Assembly: GCA_965249615.1 (NCBI GenBank)
Contig: CBDFMI010000004.1
Location: 226,813-290,812 of the forward strand
Source: G963555815 sp965249615 [NCBI: bacterium]
GTDB lineage: Bacteria > UBA8248 > JACPRG01
DNA length: 64,000 bases
Direction of reading: 5' to 3'
Positions 8,446 to 17,291 of this stretch are shown here, in pieces. The translations under genes were made by a program, and so were the position numbers. The notes under the pieces are model-generated. The model was not told the DNA's origin. It saw only the letters and a program-made list of their open reading frames with translations, and ran no database searches. Every line of letters begins with the position of its first letter. Position 1 is the stretch's first letter.

Positions 8446-9824
8446 TCAGCGGATTTTTTGGGCCATGAGGGAGGCGAGGGCCTTGGCGGCCTCGGAGAAA
8501 CTCATGGCCTCTGCGGCCCGTCGGGCGTGTGGCCCCATCCGACGAAGCAGCTCCCGATCCCTTACCATTCGCTTCAAGACCCCCAAGAGCCGGGAGGCGG
8601 CCCCCGGGCCTCTCAGATTCACGATCTCTCCGTACTCTGGCCCCAGGATCTCTCGCACGCCATAATGGTCGCTGGATAGGACCGGAAGCCCCGCCCGAAG
8701 GGCCTCCACCAAGGTGAGCCCGTAGCTCTCATGTCGGGAGGGAAAGACGTAGAGGTGGGCAAGGGCGAAGAAAGCCCCTTTTCGGGCGCCCGTTACATGG
8801 CCCGGAAAGTCCACTCGAACCCGCTTCAGACGACGGGCCTGTCGAAGGAGTTTTTGTTGGTATTTCTTGCCTTGCATGAAGGCCGCGTCTCCGCAGATAA
8901 ATAGCCGAAGATCTTTGGGGGGTTCTTCCAGCTCCCACATCCTGAGGGCCTCAAGGAGGAGGTCGATCCCTTTCTCCGGCGAGAGCCGGCTCAGGGTGAG
9001 GAGAACCGTCTCGTCGGGACGGACCCCGTAGCGCCTTCGGAGGCCCAGCGTCTCTTCTTCAATCACCTCTCGAGAAATCCCATCGTCCCAGCTGCCCCAG
9101 GGGATGACGGCCAGTTTCTGCTGAACGTCGTCTCCGTAGCAGCCCCTCAGTGTTTCCGCCACTTCTTGTGAGGGGAGGATGATTCGAGAGGAAGTTTCAA
9201 TACATTCCCGCTGTTTTTCAAAGACGAGGCGGAAGATGTCCGGCAGAAGACGGGCCAGGCCCGTCTTCTGCAATCCCCGGTGAAGCTGGACGAGGCGCCT
9301 TGGCCCAAAAACCTCGCCCAGGTACATTCGGGAGAAAAAGTCCACCACGTCCACGTGGAAGATGGTGAAAATCCGGTAGCCCATCTGGGCGATGCTCCTA
9401 AAACTTCCGCCCTCGGCCACATCGTTGCTGAGGAGCATATTTTCGTCGGGTCCTTTTGGCGGGCTTCTTGTCTCAGGAATTCCGTGATAGCCCCCTCGAA
9501 CCGGCGGCAGAAACGGGCGTAGGCTCTCTCGGAGAGGTGGACGAGATCTTTGCCCCGGGCCCCCTCATGCAGGACGGGAAGTCTCACGTAACGAAGACGC
9601 TTGAAAGATTTATATCCGGCTCCGCTCCCTGGACCAATGACCGTGAGAGCGATGCGTTCATCTTCCGACCATTCGCGGATGAGGGCGTCGCAGACGGCCG
9701 CCCCCCCTCCAAGGGCAACCCCTTCAGCCAAAAACCCTCCGTGGGCCGCCGCATAGATGACCTGAAGCTGGGCCTTCGTAGGGGGGAAAGCGGGGAATCC
9801 GGGTTCGGCCTGCGCCTTCTGCAT
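8446..9824 (-). pseudogene. GT4-family glycosyltransferase with a single-base frameshift
   Basis: The N-terminal part (starting at ATG 9822-9824) has the Rossmann start VIYAAAHGGFLAEGV. It runs in one frame to about 9460. The rest, with LSRLSPEKGIDLLLEA and the donor-site motif FPSRHESYGLTLVEALRAG, continues in a second frame to 8446. Restoring one base near 9460 gives a continuous GT-B enzyme of about 460 residues reading ARPKGPDENMLLSNDV at the join. Such enzymes transfer a nucleotide-activated sugar, often in surface polysaccharide synthesis. The lesion may be a sequencing error because both halves are well preserved. Confidence 0.7.
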
Positions 9825-10031
9825 TTTCGCTTCTTGCCTCTGAGTGATTTCGCCCTGTCCGGGTCCATTTTGTCGTAGGGGCCGGAGGGGGTCAATCACA
9901 CGGACATCTCAAGTGACACGCCCACTGCGCCACCCCCACCTCCATAGACTTGCCACCCCCCCCTCCATGGAATAAATTGGGGTCAGGCGAAACCGGCCCT
10001 CGGACAGGTCTTTAGCCCTTGAAAGGCATGA

Positions 10032-10688
10032 ATGCCGAGACTTTACGCAGTTGGCGATATCCACGGTTGTCTCACCCACCTAACAAGGCTCGTTGAGAAG
10101 GTTCCCTTTGATCCTGAGGACACCATTGTCTTCATCGGGGATTACATCGACCGGGGGGAAGATTCCAAGGGAACCGTGGAATTCCTCCTTCACTTTCGTG
10201 AGGAGTACCCTGGGAGCATTTTTTTGCGGGGAAATCACGAAGATATGTTCGAGGACCATCTATTCCAGCAGAACCGATACCAGCGGGAGGTCTACCTGAT
10301 GAACGGGGGATCCGAGACCCTTCAGGCCTATGGGCTTGACCCCTGGCGTCCCATTCGCCCCCAGGATTTCCCCTCTGATCATCTAGAATTTCTGCGAAAT
10401 ACTGAGTTCATGTATCAACAAGATGGTTTTCTCTTCGTCCACGCGGGCCTTCGGTCGGACCTCCCCCTGGAAGATCAGGATCGGATGGCCCTCCTTTGGG
10501 TCCGACAAGAATTCTTTGAACGGGAGCACCCCTTTGGAGTTACTGTGGTCTTTGGCCATACCCCGCTTCGCGACATCTTCAAAAATCTGCCTTTCGCCAT
10601 CGGGATCGACACCGGGGCAGTTTTTGGGGGGCAGCTTACTTGCGTCGAGCTGGCCGGCGGGGACATTCAAACTGTCTACCAGACCTGA
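10032..10688 (+). CDS. PP1-like serine/threonine protein phosphatase (calcineurin-like phosphoesterase)
   Basis: This 218-residue metallophosphoesterase carries GDIHGC, GDYIDRG, LRGNHE and VFGHTPL, the metal and phosphate ligands of the PPP family (lambda phosphatase/PrpA type). A dinuclear metal centre is expected. It has no signal or membrane segment. The stop lies 45 bp before rnr in the same orientation. Possible substrates are phosphoproteins or dinucleotide polyphosphates, and the sequence does not decide. Confidence 0.85.
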   Translation: MPRLYAVGDIHGCLTHLTRLVEKVPFDPEDTIVFIGDYIDRGEDSKGTVEFLLHFREEYPGSIFLRGNHEDMFEDHLFQQNRYQREVYLMNGGSETLQAYGLDPWRPIRPQDFPSDHLEFLRNTEFMYQQDGFLFVHAGLRSDLPLEDQDRMALLWVRQEFFEREHPFGVTVVFGHTPLRDIFKNLPFAIGIDTGAVFGGQLTCVELAGGDIQTVYQT

Positions 10689-10733
10689 GGTGTTCGTGAG
10701 CCCAAGACCCCCTGAGCGCTTTCAAGTTTTCCG

Positions 10734-12998
10734 ATGTCCATGACCTCTAAAAACCTCAAGACGTATCTGAGGGACATCTCGCCCCGGACGGCCAGTCTGC
10801 GGGAGATCATTCGGCACCTTGGCATCTCCGAGGCCGAACGGCCGAAGTTCCGACGACGAATTCGAGAGATGGCTCAAGAAGGAGAGATTCTTCGGACACG
10901 CGGGCGGTATAGCGTCCCTGACTCTCAGTCCCTCGTGACCGGGAGCCTCCAGGCCCACCCCGACGGCTATGCCTTCCTCGCGCCCGAAGAGGGCGGGCCG
11001 GATCTCTTTATCGGGCCCGGTGCCCGCCTGGGCGCCCTCCACGGCGACCGGGTCTCCGTCCGCTCACGAACCGGCCGAAAAGGCCGCGAAGGTGCGGTGG
11101 TCCAGATTCTCGAGCGGGCGCGTTCGGAGATCGTGGGACAGATCGCCGTGGAAAGGGGACGCCCCCACCTCGTCCCCCTGGATAAGCGCGTGGGCCCGGC
11201 CATTGGGATCGTGAAAGGGGGGGAGGGAGGCGCAAGAAACGGTGAGATGGCCGTCTTGCACATCACCCATTACCCCAAGGGCCGAATCCCCGCCCGGGGC
11301 AAGGTGGTCCGTGTCATCGGCCCCCCAGATGTCCTCGAGGCCGAGGTCGATATGGTGGCGACTCAATTCGACCTCGCCCAAGAGTTTCCAAAGAAGGTTG
11401 TTGACGAGGTGTCCCGCCTGTCGGCTCCGGGACCGTCCGAAATTCGGTCGCGCGAGGACCTGCGAGATCGCCTCATGGTGACCATCGATGGGGGGACCGC
11501 TTGGGATTTTGACGATGCCGTCTCTCTCGAGAGAATCTCAAAGCCGCTGCAGGGATTTCGGCTTGGGGTCCACATCGCCGACGTCTCCCACTACGTTCGA
11601 AAGGGGGGTGCCTTGGACCTCGAGGCGAGGGGTCGGGGGACGAGCGTCTATTTCCCCGGACAAGCCCTCCCCATGCTCCCTCCGCGTCTCAGCGCGGACC
11701 TGGCAAGCCTTCTTCCGGAAAAAAACCGCCTCGCCCTGTCGGTCTTCATCGATTACTCCCGCAAAGGAGAGCGCCTGGGCTACAGACTTTCAGAAAGTGT
11801 CGTCCGGGTCCGCCACCGCCTCACTTACGAGGGGGTGGCCCGGTTCCTCGCCGGGGAGCCCCCCAGCGATTTCCCCCGCGACAAGGCGCTCGGCGGTGTC
11901 CTGAGGGACATGGCAGACCTGGCGGCTCGCCTCAGGGAGCGACGCATCGCTCAGGGCAGTCTGGATTTCGAGATCCCCCAGGCAGAGGTCCTTGTCGATG
12001 AAAAGGGTCGAGTGCAGGGCGTTCGGCGCGCCCCGAGGACTGAGGCCGGGCACATCATCGAGGATTTTATGTTGGCGGCGAACCAGACCGTAGCGGAGTA
12101 CCTGGAGGGACTGAAAATTCCTGCTTTATACCGAGTCCACGAGCCCCCCGGCCCCGAGGACCTGGAAGAGGCGGAACTCGTCCTCCACAACCTCGGCTAT
12201 CGCGTCCCGGGGCTCAAGTCGAAACCGTCTGAGGCCATTCGAACGGCCCTTGAGATCGCGAGAGGAAAGCCTGAGGAGCCCCTCGTCCACATGGCCCTCC
12301 TCCGGGCGATGAAGCTCGCCCGCTACGCCGATGAAAATCTTGGCCACTTCGGTCTTCACTTCTCCCACTACACCCACTTCACCTCCCCTATCCGCCGCTA
12401 TCCGGACCTCGTGGTCCACCGCCTCCTGCGGCTCTCGGGCCTTGGACAAGGACGAAAAAGCCCTCGACGCCGGCCGGACACCCTTGCCGGAGAAGTGGCG
12501 ACCATCGCCCTGGAGAGTTCCGAGAGGGAGAGAAACGCCGAAGCGGCTGCGAGGGCCATGGTGGACTATAAACGGGCGAGGTTCATGGAGAAGAGGGTGG
12601 GGGAGGTTTTTAAGGGGGCGGTGAGCGGCATAGTCTCCTCAGGCTTCTTTGTCTCCCTGGATGACCCCTTTGTGGAGGGTTTTGTCCGGGTTCGGAATCT
12701 TGAGGATGACCATTACGTCTTTGACGCGGGGACACAATCTCTCACAGGGCGGCGGGGACAAAAGACCTTTCGGATGGGAGACCGGGTGACCATCCGAGTG
12801 GCCCGGGTGGACGCCTTGAGGCGTGAGATCGACTTTGAGCTTTTGAAGAGCCCTGCTGCGTCAGGCGCTCGCCGGAAAGGGAAAGAAACCTCTTCAAGAC
12901 CCCGTCGGGGAAAACGCGGACAGAAGGGGACTTTTCATCCATCTCGCCGGAAAAAGCGCCCCACCTCTCGACGCCCTTCGAGCAGGAGGGGGAGATGA
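10734..12998 (+). CDS. rnr: Ribonuclease R, 3'-5' exoribonuclease
   Basis: This 754-residue protein has an N-terminal winged-helix domain (about residues 15-70), cold-shock domains, the RNB catalytic domain with TIDGGTAWDFDDAVSLE (the metal-binding Asp cluster) and HFGLHFSHYTHFTSPIRRYPDL, and an S1 domain near 640-715. A Lys/Arg-rich tail of about 40 residues follows. RNase R degrades structured RNA and works with SmpB-tmRNA on stalled mRNAs, so its place just upstream of smpB and ssrA is meaningful. Confidence 0.95.
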   Translation: MSMTSKNLKTYLRDISPRTASLREIIRHLGISEAERPKFRRRIREMAQEGEILRTRGRYSVPDSQSLVTGSLQAHPDGYAFLAPEEGGPDLFIGPGARLGALHGDRVSVRSRTGRKGREGAVVQILERARSEIVGQIAVERGRPHLVPLDKRVGPAIGIVKGGEGGARNGEMAVLHITHYPKGRIPARGKVVRVIGPPDVLEAEVDMVATQFDLAQEFPKKVVDEVSRLSAPGPSEIRSREDLRDRLMVTIDGGTAWDFDDAVSLERISKPLQGFRLGVHIADVSHYVRKGGALDLEARGRGTSVYFPGQALPMLPPRLSADLASLLPEKNRLALSVFIDYSRKGERLGYRLSESVVRVRHRLTYEGVARFLAGEPPSDFPRDKALGGVLRDMADLAARLRERRIAQGSLDFEIPQAEVLVDEKGRVQGVRRAPRTEAGHIIEDFMLAANQTVAEYLEGLKIPALYRVHEPPGPEDLEEAELVLHNLGYRVPGLKSKPSEAIRTALEIARGKPEEPLVHMALLRAMKLARYADENLGHFGLHFSHYTHFTSPIRRYPDLVVHRLLRLSGLGQGRKSPRRRPDTLAGEVATIALESSERERNAEAAARAMVDYKRARFMEKRVGEVFKGAVSGIVSSGFFVSLDDPFVEGFVRVRNLEDDHYVFDAGTQSLTGRRGQKTFRMGDRVTIRVARVDALRREIDFELLKSPAASGARRKGKETSSRPRRGKRGQKGTFHPSRRKKRPTSRRPSSRRGR

Positions 12999-13103
12999 AG
13001 AGCGGGGCTCACGGCGGGGACATCAATCTCGGATGACACTCTCCATTTAAAAAATTGAAAAACCCCCCGGATATCCCTATGTTTTCTAGGGGTGGTGAAT
13101 AAA

Positions 13104-13568
13104 ATGGCACGAGGACAGAAGCTCATCTGTATGAATAAGAAGGCCTTCCACGACTACCACGTGGAGGAGTCCATCGAGGCGGGAATTGCCCTGCGGGGGA
13201 CGGAGGTCAAATCCCTCCGCGCGCGGCGGGCCCACCTCAAGGACAGCTACGCCGAGCCTGTGGGGGATGAGATCTTCCTCGTCGGCGTCTACATCGCCCC
13301 CTATGAAGGGGGAAGCTATAATAACCATGACCCGGAGCGCCGGCGAAAGCTTCTCCTCCACCGAAGCCAGATCAGGCGTCTTGCCGGGAGAGTGGCGGAG
13401 AGGGGTTTCACACTCGTTCCATTGAAGATGTATTTCAGTCGTGGGCGTGCCAAGGTAGAGATAGCCATCGCCAAGGGGAAGCACACCTACGACAAGCGGG
13501 AAACCTTGAAGCGAAAGGAGGCTGCGAGGGAAGTGGAGCGGGCCTTCAAGGAGAGCGGGAGACGCTAG
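13104..13568 (+). CDS. smpB: SsrA-binding protein SmpB
   Basis: This 154-residue protein starts at the ATG at 13104 (MARGQK). A GTG at 13092 is possible but adds no conserved residues. GIALRGTEVKSLRARRAHLKDSY and the HDPERRRKLLLHRSQI block are family signatures. The C-terminal basic tail (KRETLKRKEAAREVERAFK) inserts into the ribosomal mRNA channel. It delivers tmRNA to stalled ribosomes. The tmRNA gene starts 24 bp downstream, so they may share transcription. Confidence 0.96.
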   Translation: MARGQKLICMNKKAFHDYHVEESIEAGIALRGTEVKSLRARRAHLKDSYAEPVGDEIFLVGVYIAPYEGGSYNNHDPERRRKLLLHRSQIRRLAGRVAERGFTLVPLKMYFSRGRAKVEIAIAKGKHTYDKRETLKRKEAAREVERAFKESGRR

Positions 13569-13591
13569 CGCTCTCTTCCTCGGAGATTCAA

Positions 13592-13950
13592 GGGGGCGAC
13601 CTGGTTTCGACGGGGGTACTGGAAGTCCGGGCTGCATGCCGAGGTGCCGTTGGCTCGTAAAACAAACGGCAAACTAATAACTGCCGACGCAGAGTTGGCT
13701 CTCGCCGCTTAATAAGCGGTGGGCGCCCTGCCAGTCCGAGCCCGTAGGGTTGGATTAGGGTGTCATAAAATCGGGATAGCCCAAGGGGCTGGGCCTCGGG
13801 GCCCTTCGGGTGAAACTAAACCGCAGGATAGCCTCTCTTCTATCCCCGCCGGGGGAGCTGAGAGGGGCGAAATAAAAATCCCGGCTAAGCGTGTAGATGC
13901 CCGAGACTGAAGACCTTCGGACGGGGGTTCGATTCCCCCCGCCTCCACCA
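13592..13950 (+). ncRNA. ssrA: tmRNA (ssrA), one-piece
   Basis: The 5' end GGGGGCG pairs with CGCCTCC before the encoded 3' ACCA (one G-U pair), and GGTTTCGACGGG is a tmRNA hallmark. The T-arm GGGGGTTCGATTCCCCC is present. The mRNA-like part ends GCCGCT TAATAA. The likely tag, resuming after UAAUAACU, is ADAELALAA, whose ALAA end is the usual protease degron. Pseudoknot regions fill the middle. Confidence 0.95.
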
Positions 13951-13962
13951 TTTCTTGATGCC

Positions 13963-13994
13963 CCCTGGCTTGCTCCGCAAGGTGAAAGCCAGGG
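13963..13994. repeat. Inverted repeat after tmRNA, possible terminator
   Basis: CCCTGGCTT and AAGCCAGGG form a 9-bp stem just after the tmRNA. The following U-tract is weak (TTTT ten bases later), so terminator function is uncertain. Confidence 0.4.
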
Positions 13995-14073
13995 AAGGAG
14001 CGGTTTTGACTCAGGTTCTTCAAGGAGCTATAGCGAGAGTCGCGCGATTTTTGAAATAACACCTCTTTATTTT

Positions 14074-14099
14074 TGAAAGCGGGGGAGCCCCCGCTTTCA
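14074..14099. repeat. Perfect 12-bp GC-rich hairpin
   Basis: TGAAAGCGGGGG and CCCCCGCTTTCA are perfect inverted copies around an AG loop. A T-run lies on the 5' side rather than the 3' side on the plus strand, so it is not a standard terminator in either direction. It lies between tmRNA and the promoter of the DUF3179 gene. Confidence 0.5.
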
Positions 14100-14137
14100 C
14101 CTTCCCAAAAACTTCTAAAACCGACCGGAGAAACGGC

Positions 14138-14166
14138 TTGACAGGGAAAGAATAGGTGCATATACT
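14138..14166 (+). promoter_or_regulatory. Near-consensus sigma-70 promoter of the DUF3179 gene
   Basis: TTGACA (14138-14143) and TATACT (14161-14166) are separated by exactly 17 bp. Transcription from here would give a leader of about 265 nt before the GTG at 14439. No riboswitch family was recognised in that leader. Confidence 0.7.
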
Positions 14167-14438
14167 CTTTCGCATGAGGAGAATCAAGGGGTTTAGCAGT
14201 GAAGAAGGGCTGAAGAGCCCGGTCTCGACCCACCGGTGATGAATGTGGAACGTTTTTAGAAACAAGCTGTTGGGCCGGCCTACGTTGGGGTTTGGCCTTC
14301 CATAATGGGCTTGACAGCCGGAGGGCAACAGGATTAACGTTAGCGCATACAGTCAACGGTGTCGGGAACATCTCTGGCAGGGCTTGGGAACGTCTTTGCC
14401 AAGCCTAGATGGGAGAAACCTGTAGAGGAGGGCAGCGC

Positions 14439-16310
14439 GTGATTGTCAGACGATACAAGGACGACAAAGAGAAACAGAAAATCATCGCCAATACGGCCCA
14501 GGAGTACAAAAAAGAGTGTGGCTTCTTCGTGACGGACCGCATCCGTACGAATGTGATGTACGGGCTGACCGACTCGAAACGTGTTTCTGCCAAAGAATTC
14601 GCCCCTTTGATTAAGGACGACGATCGTGTGGTGGGCATCTCCCATAAAGGGCAATCCGTGGCCTACCCCTACTTCATCACAGATTACTACCACTATATGA
14701 ACGATGTGATCGGAGGGGACCCCGTCGTTTTCCAAACCTGAGAGAGGTGCGGGTCTGGCACCTCGTTCAGCGGTCTGCTGAACAATAAAAGATTTAATTG
14801 GGACCTATCCGGACTTCTCCTGGCCCAGCAGGGAGGGTGGGACTCAGAAACTGAAAGTTCCTGGTGGAGCATTGACGGCCTTGCCTATGACGGCCCTCTG
14901 AAGGGCACGATGCTGGATTACCTCGCCTACGTCCACTGCACTTGGGCGGAGTGGCTGGAGCTCCATCCTGACACCGAGGTCATGGCCCTTCCCGACGATC
15001 CGAAGCATAAAGATCCTCGAGGCGGTCACGCCTCCGAAGAGTACTGGGAGCGGCCGGGGATTGACAAGTTCATGATCGCGGGACTTGTGTCCGGTGAATT
15101 AGACCGCCAGCTTCCAGAGAACGTCACGTGCATAGGGGTAAACCTCCCTCAGGGTGTCAAGGCATATCCGGTCAGAGACACTAAGCTTGAGGGGGGCCTC
15201 ACCCATGACAAGCTAGGCGATGTGCCCTTGCTCCTCATCTCTGGGCCTGCGCCGGACAGCTACTTTACAGGGGTTTTCGACCGAAGGGTCGAGGGCAAGG
15301 TGCTAGAGTTCAAGCCCCAGAAGGGGACTGGGGTGGTCTGGAACATGGTGGACAATGAGACGGGGACCGTGTGGAACCCCGAAGGGCTTGGGATTGACGG
15401 GAAGCTCAAGGGCAAGCAGCTCACTCCGGTCCACTACGGTTTCTGTCGATGGCACTCGTGGATCTACACCCACCCCACAACCGAGATCTACAAGACCAAG
15501 CGGACAGAGGCCCCGGAAATCGAAGAGGGCGTCTTCGCGCAGCTCCTGAAAGGGCTTCGCGATGCGAAGCACAAGGTGACGGTCAAGCGCGAGATGATCA
15601 ACGACGCGCGTCCCCTTCAGACCGACCGGGGGCTGATCCTGGACATCAACGGCGACCGCTTCCTGCTTCACCACTTCACCAATGAGACGGCTTGCCGAGA
15701 CTACTCCGTCCTCACGCCCCATATACTCCGTGCCGGGTGGTACATTCTCCAATCTGACCCCCCGGATCAGTTCACCGATATCGCCACGAACGTCACGAGG
15801 CTCCCGGCCGAGGAGATCAAGTGGTCGAAGCTCCTCGAGGACGAAAAGTTCGTCCAGGCCTTCCAAGGTGCCGCTCCCAAGGAGACGGGGCCGGACTACC
15901 CCGGATTCAGCGATCTCGTCGGGGCTATCAACCAGGCCGGGTACGACTTCTTCCCCGGGGCTCCTGAGCTCCACTTTGAGATCCCGTACCTGTTGCCCTG
16001 GGGGACCTATATTGGCCTGCGCCCCGGGGAGGAAAACTTTTATTTGGCCACCATTAATGCTTCGGACCACTTTGAAGTCCACCGGTGGAAGACAGAAGAG
16101 GGGGCGGAAGAGTACAAGAAATACGCCAAGCACGCCTTCCGTGTCGGACGCTATGTCTTCCAACACGTCCCCTTGGCCGCCTACCAAATCCAGATGTTCC
16201 GGATGGGGGATAAGCCCGACGACAAGGTGATGTGGTCGGATTTTCTGGAGGACGAGGAGTTCATAAACATCGTCCGCTCCGTCGTCGAGGGTGCACCAGC
16301 TAAGGCTTGA
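14439..16310 (+). CDS. DUF3179-domain selenoprotein (UGA at 14739-14741)
   Basis: Two in-frame stretches separated by one UGA make a 623-residue protein. GTG 14439 is chosen because GAGGAGGG lies six bases upstream; the ATG at 14409 has no SD. Before the UGA is SVAYPYFITDYYHYMNDVIGG, typical of DUF3179. At the UGA the family's YCPLCGTG is read as TUERCGSG, so Sec101 takes the first Cys of the CxxC. After it come GPLKGTMLDY and TWAEWLELHPDTEV, again family-typical. A second DUF3179-like segment follows. No signal peptide is seen. The function of DUF3179 is unknown; a redox or metal role of UxxC is inferred. Confidence 0.85.
14739..14764 (+). promoter_or_regulatory. UGA codon and SECIS hairpin in the DUF3179 gene
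   Basis: Two bases after the UGA a perfect 7-bp stem GAGGUGC/GCACCUC (14744-14750 with 14758-14764) closes the loop GGGUCUG. The loop GGUCU matches the apical loop of the E. coli fdhF SECIS. The distance from UGA to GGUC is ten bases, shorter than is usual. Confidence 0.65.
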
Positions 16311-16545
16311 TGACGAGGAGGGTTTCACGAAGGACGTGATTCGCTCCGTTGTGAAGGAGTGAAAAAAGACGAGATTTCTCTTCTGAGGGTCTTCGGCCGC
16401 GGAGGTTATTTTCGGCGGCTGGAGACCCTCAAGTGTTTCAGGGGCCGGATGGCCGGGGCCTGCGAGGCGAGCGACCCCGGCGTCGGCGCGGTCGACGTGA
16501 CGGGATAGGCGTCAGGATGCGCGGGACCATCTAGGGAGAAAAGAA

Positions 16546-17193
16546 ATGGCCTGGATCAAGACCATTGACGAGTCTGAGGCCACTGGCGAGCTCAAGGTGC
16601 ATTATGACAGGGCGCGCAAGACCCGGGGGTTTGTGCCGAACATTCAGAAGATCAACAGTCTTAAGCCTGAGCTCTTGAGCCGGTACTACCATTTCTCCCG
16701 CGCGGTAACCTTCGGAGGCAGCAGCCTGGGGCGAAAGCGGGAGGAGATGATAGCGGTCACCGTCTCAGCGCTTATCAAATGCAAGTATTGAACGGTCTCT
16801 CACGCGGAGGTCCTCCGCAAAGTCATCTGGAACGACGCCAGGCTGGCGGCCAAGGCCAGCGGCGCAAAGGAGGGAATCAGTCAAAGCGACGCCAATCAGC
16901 TGGCCGTGGCGCTCAAGGAGGATTATCGGAATGCGGGCCTTGACCCTGCGGACGTCGCCATGCTGGAGTACGCAGAGAAGATCACCCGCCATCCCACCGA
17001 CGTTACAGAAGCGGACATAAAAAACCTGCGAACCCATGGATTCAACGATCAGCAGATCCTGGAGATCGCGGCGGTGACGTCCCTCTTCAATTACCTGACT
17101 CGGATGGCCAACGCCCTGGGGGTGGAGACGGACAAGGAAGATTTCACCGGTGACCCGCAGATCCTGGCCAAGCTGTCTGAGGGGCTGAAATAG
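16546..17193 (+). CDS. AhpD-like (carboxymuconolactone decarboxylase family) selenoprotein (UGA at 16789-16791)
   Basis: This 215-residue protein is read through one UGA. Upstream, FVPNIQK and GRKREEMIAVTVSAL match peroxidase-related AhpD-fold proteins. The active-site motif CxxC..SH appears as CKYUTVSH, with Cys79 and Sec82. Downstream, DPADVAMLEYAEKITRHPTDVT and FNDQQILEIAAVTSLFNYLTRMAN complete the all-helical fold. AhpD-type enzymes use the Cys pair and His for alkylhydroperoxidase chemistry. AhpD-like selenoproteins are known elsewhere. AGGGAGAAAAGAA precedes the ATG. It follows the DUF3179 gene by 235 bp. Confidence 0.92.
16789..16818 (+). promoter_or_regulatory. UGA codon and SECIS hairpin in the AhpD-like gene
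   Basis: Twelve bases after the UGA a perfect 6-bp stem GCGGAG/CUCCGC (16804-16809 with 16813-16818) closes the loop GUC, so GGUC lies at the apex 17 bases from the UGA. This spacing is typical of bacterial SECIS elements. Confidence 0.7.
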
Positions 17194-17291
17194 TTTTGTG
17201 TGGGACAGTGTGTGAGTGCCTGGCAGGACGGAAAGGATGGGAATTCCATAAAAGCAGGTCTAATGCCTTTGTTTCATAGACGGCACGCCCT

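Noticed and set aside
9900-10031. Direct repeats of GCCACCCCC...CTCCAT between the GT4 and phosphatase genes
   Set aside because: Only two imperfect C-rich copies are seen, with no clear function; likely low-complexity drift.
10986-12450. Many long ORFs on both strands inside rnr
   Set aside because: High GC makes long shadow frames; none shows a domain, and rnr explains the region.
13763-14371. Long minus-strand ORF containing VEAGGIEPPSEG across the tmRNA
   Set aside because: This is the well-known false protein obtained by translating the antisense of the tmRNA 3' end. It has no other support.
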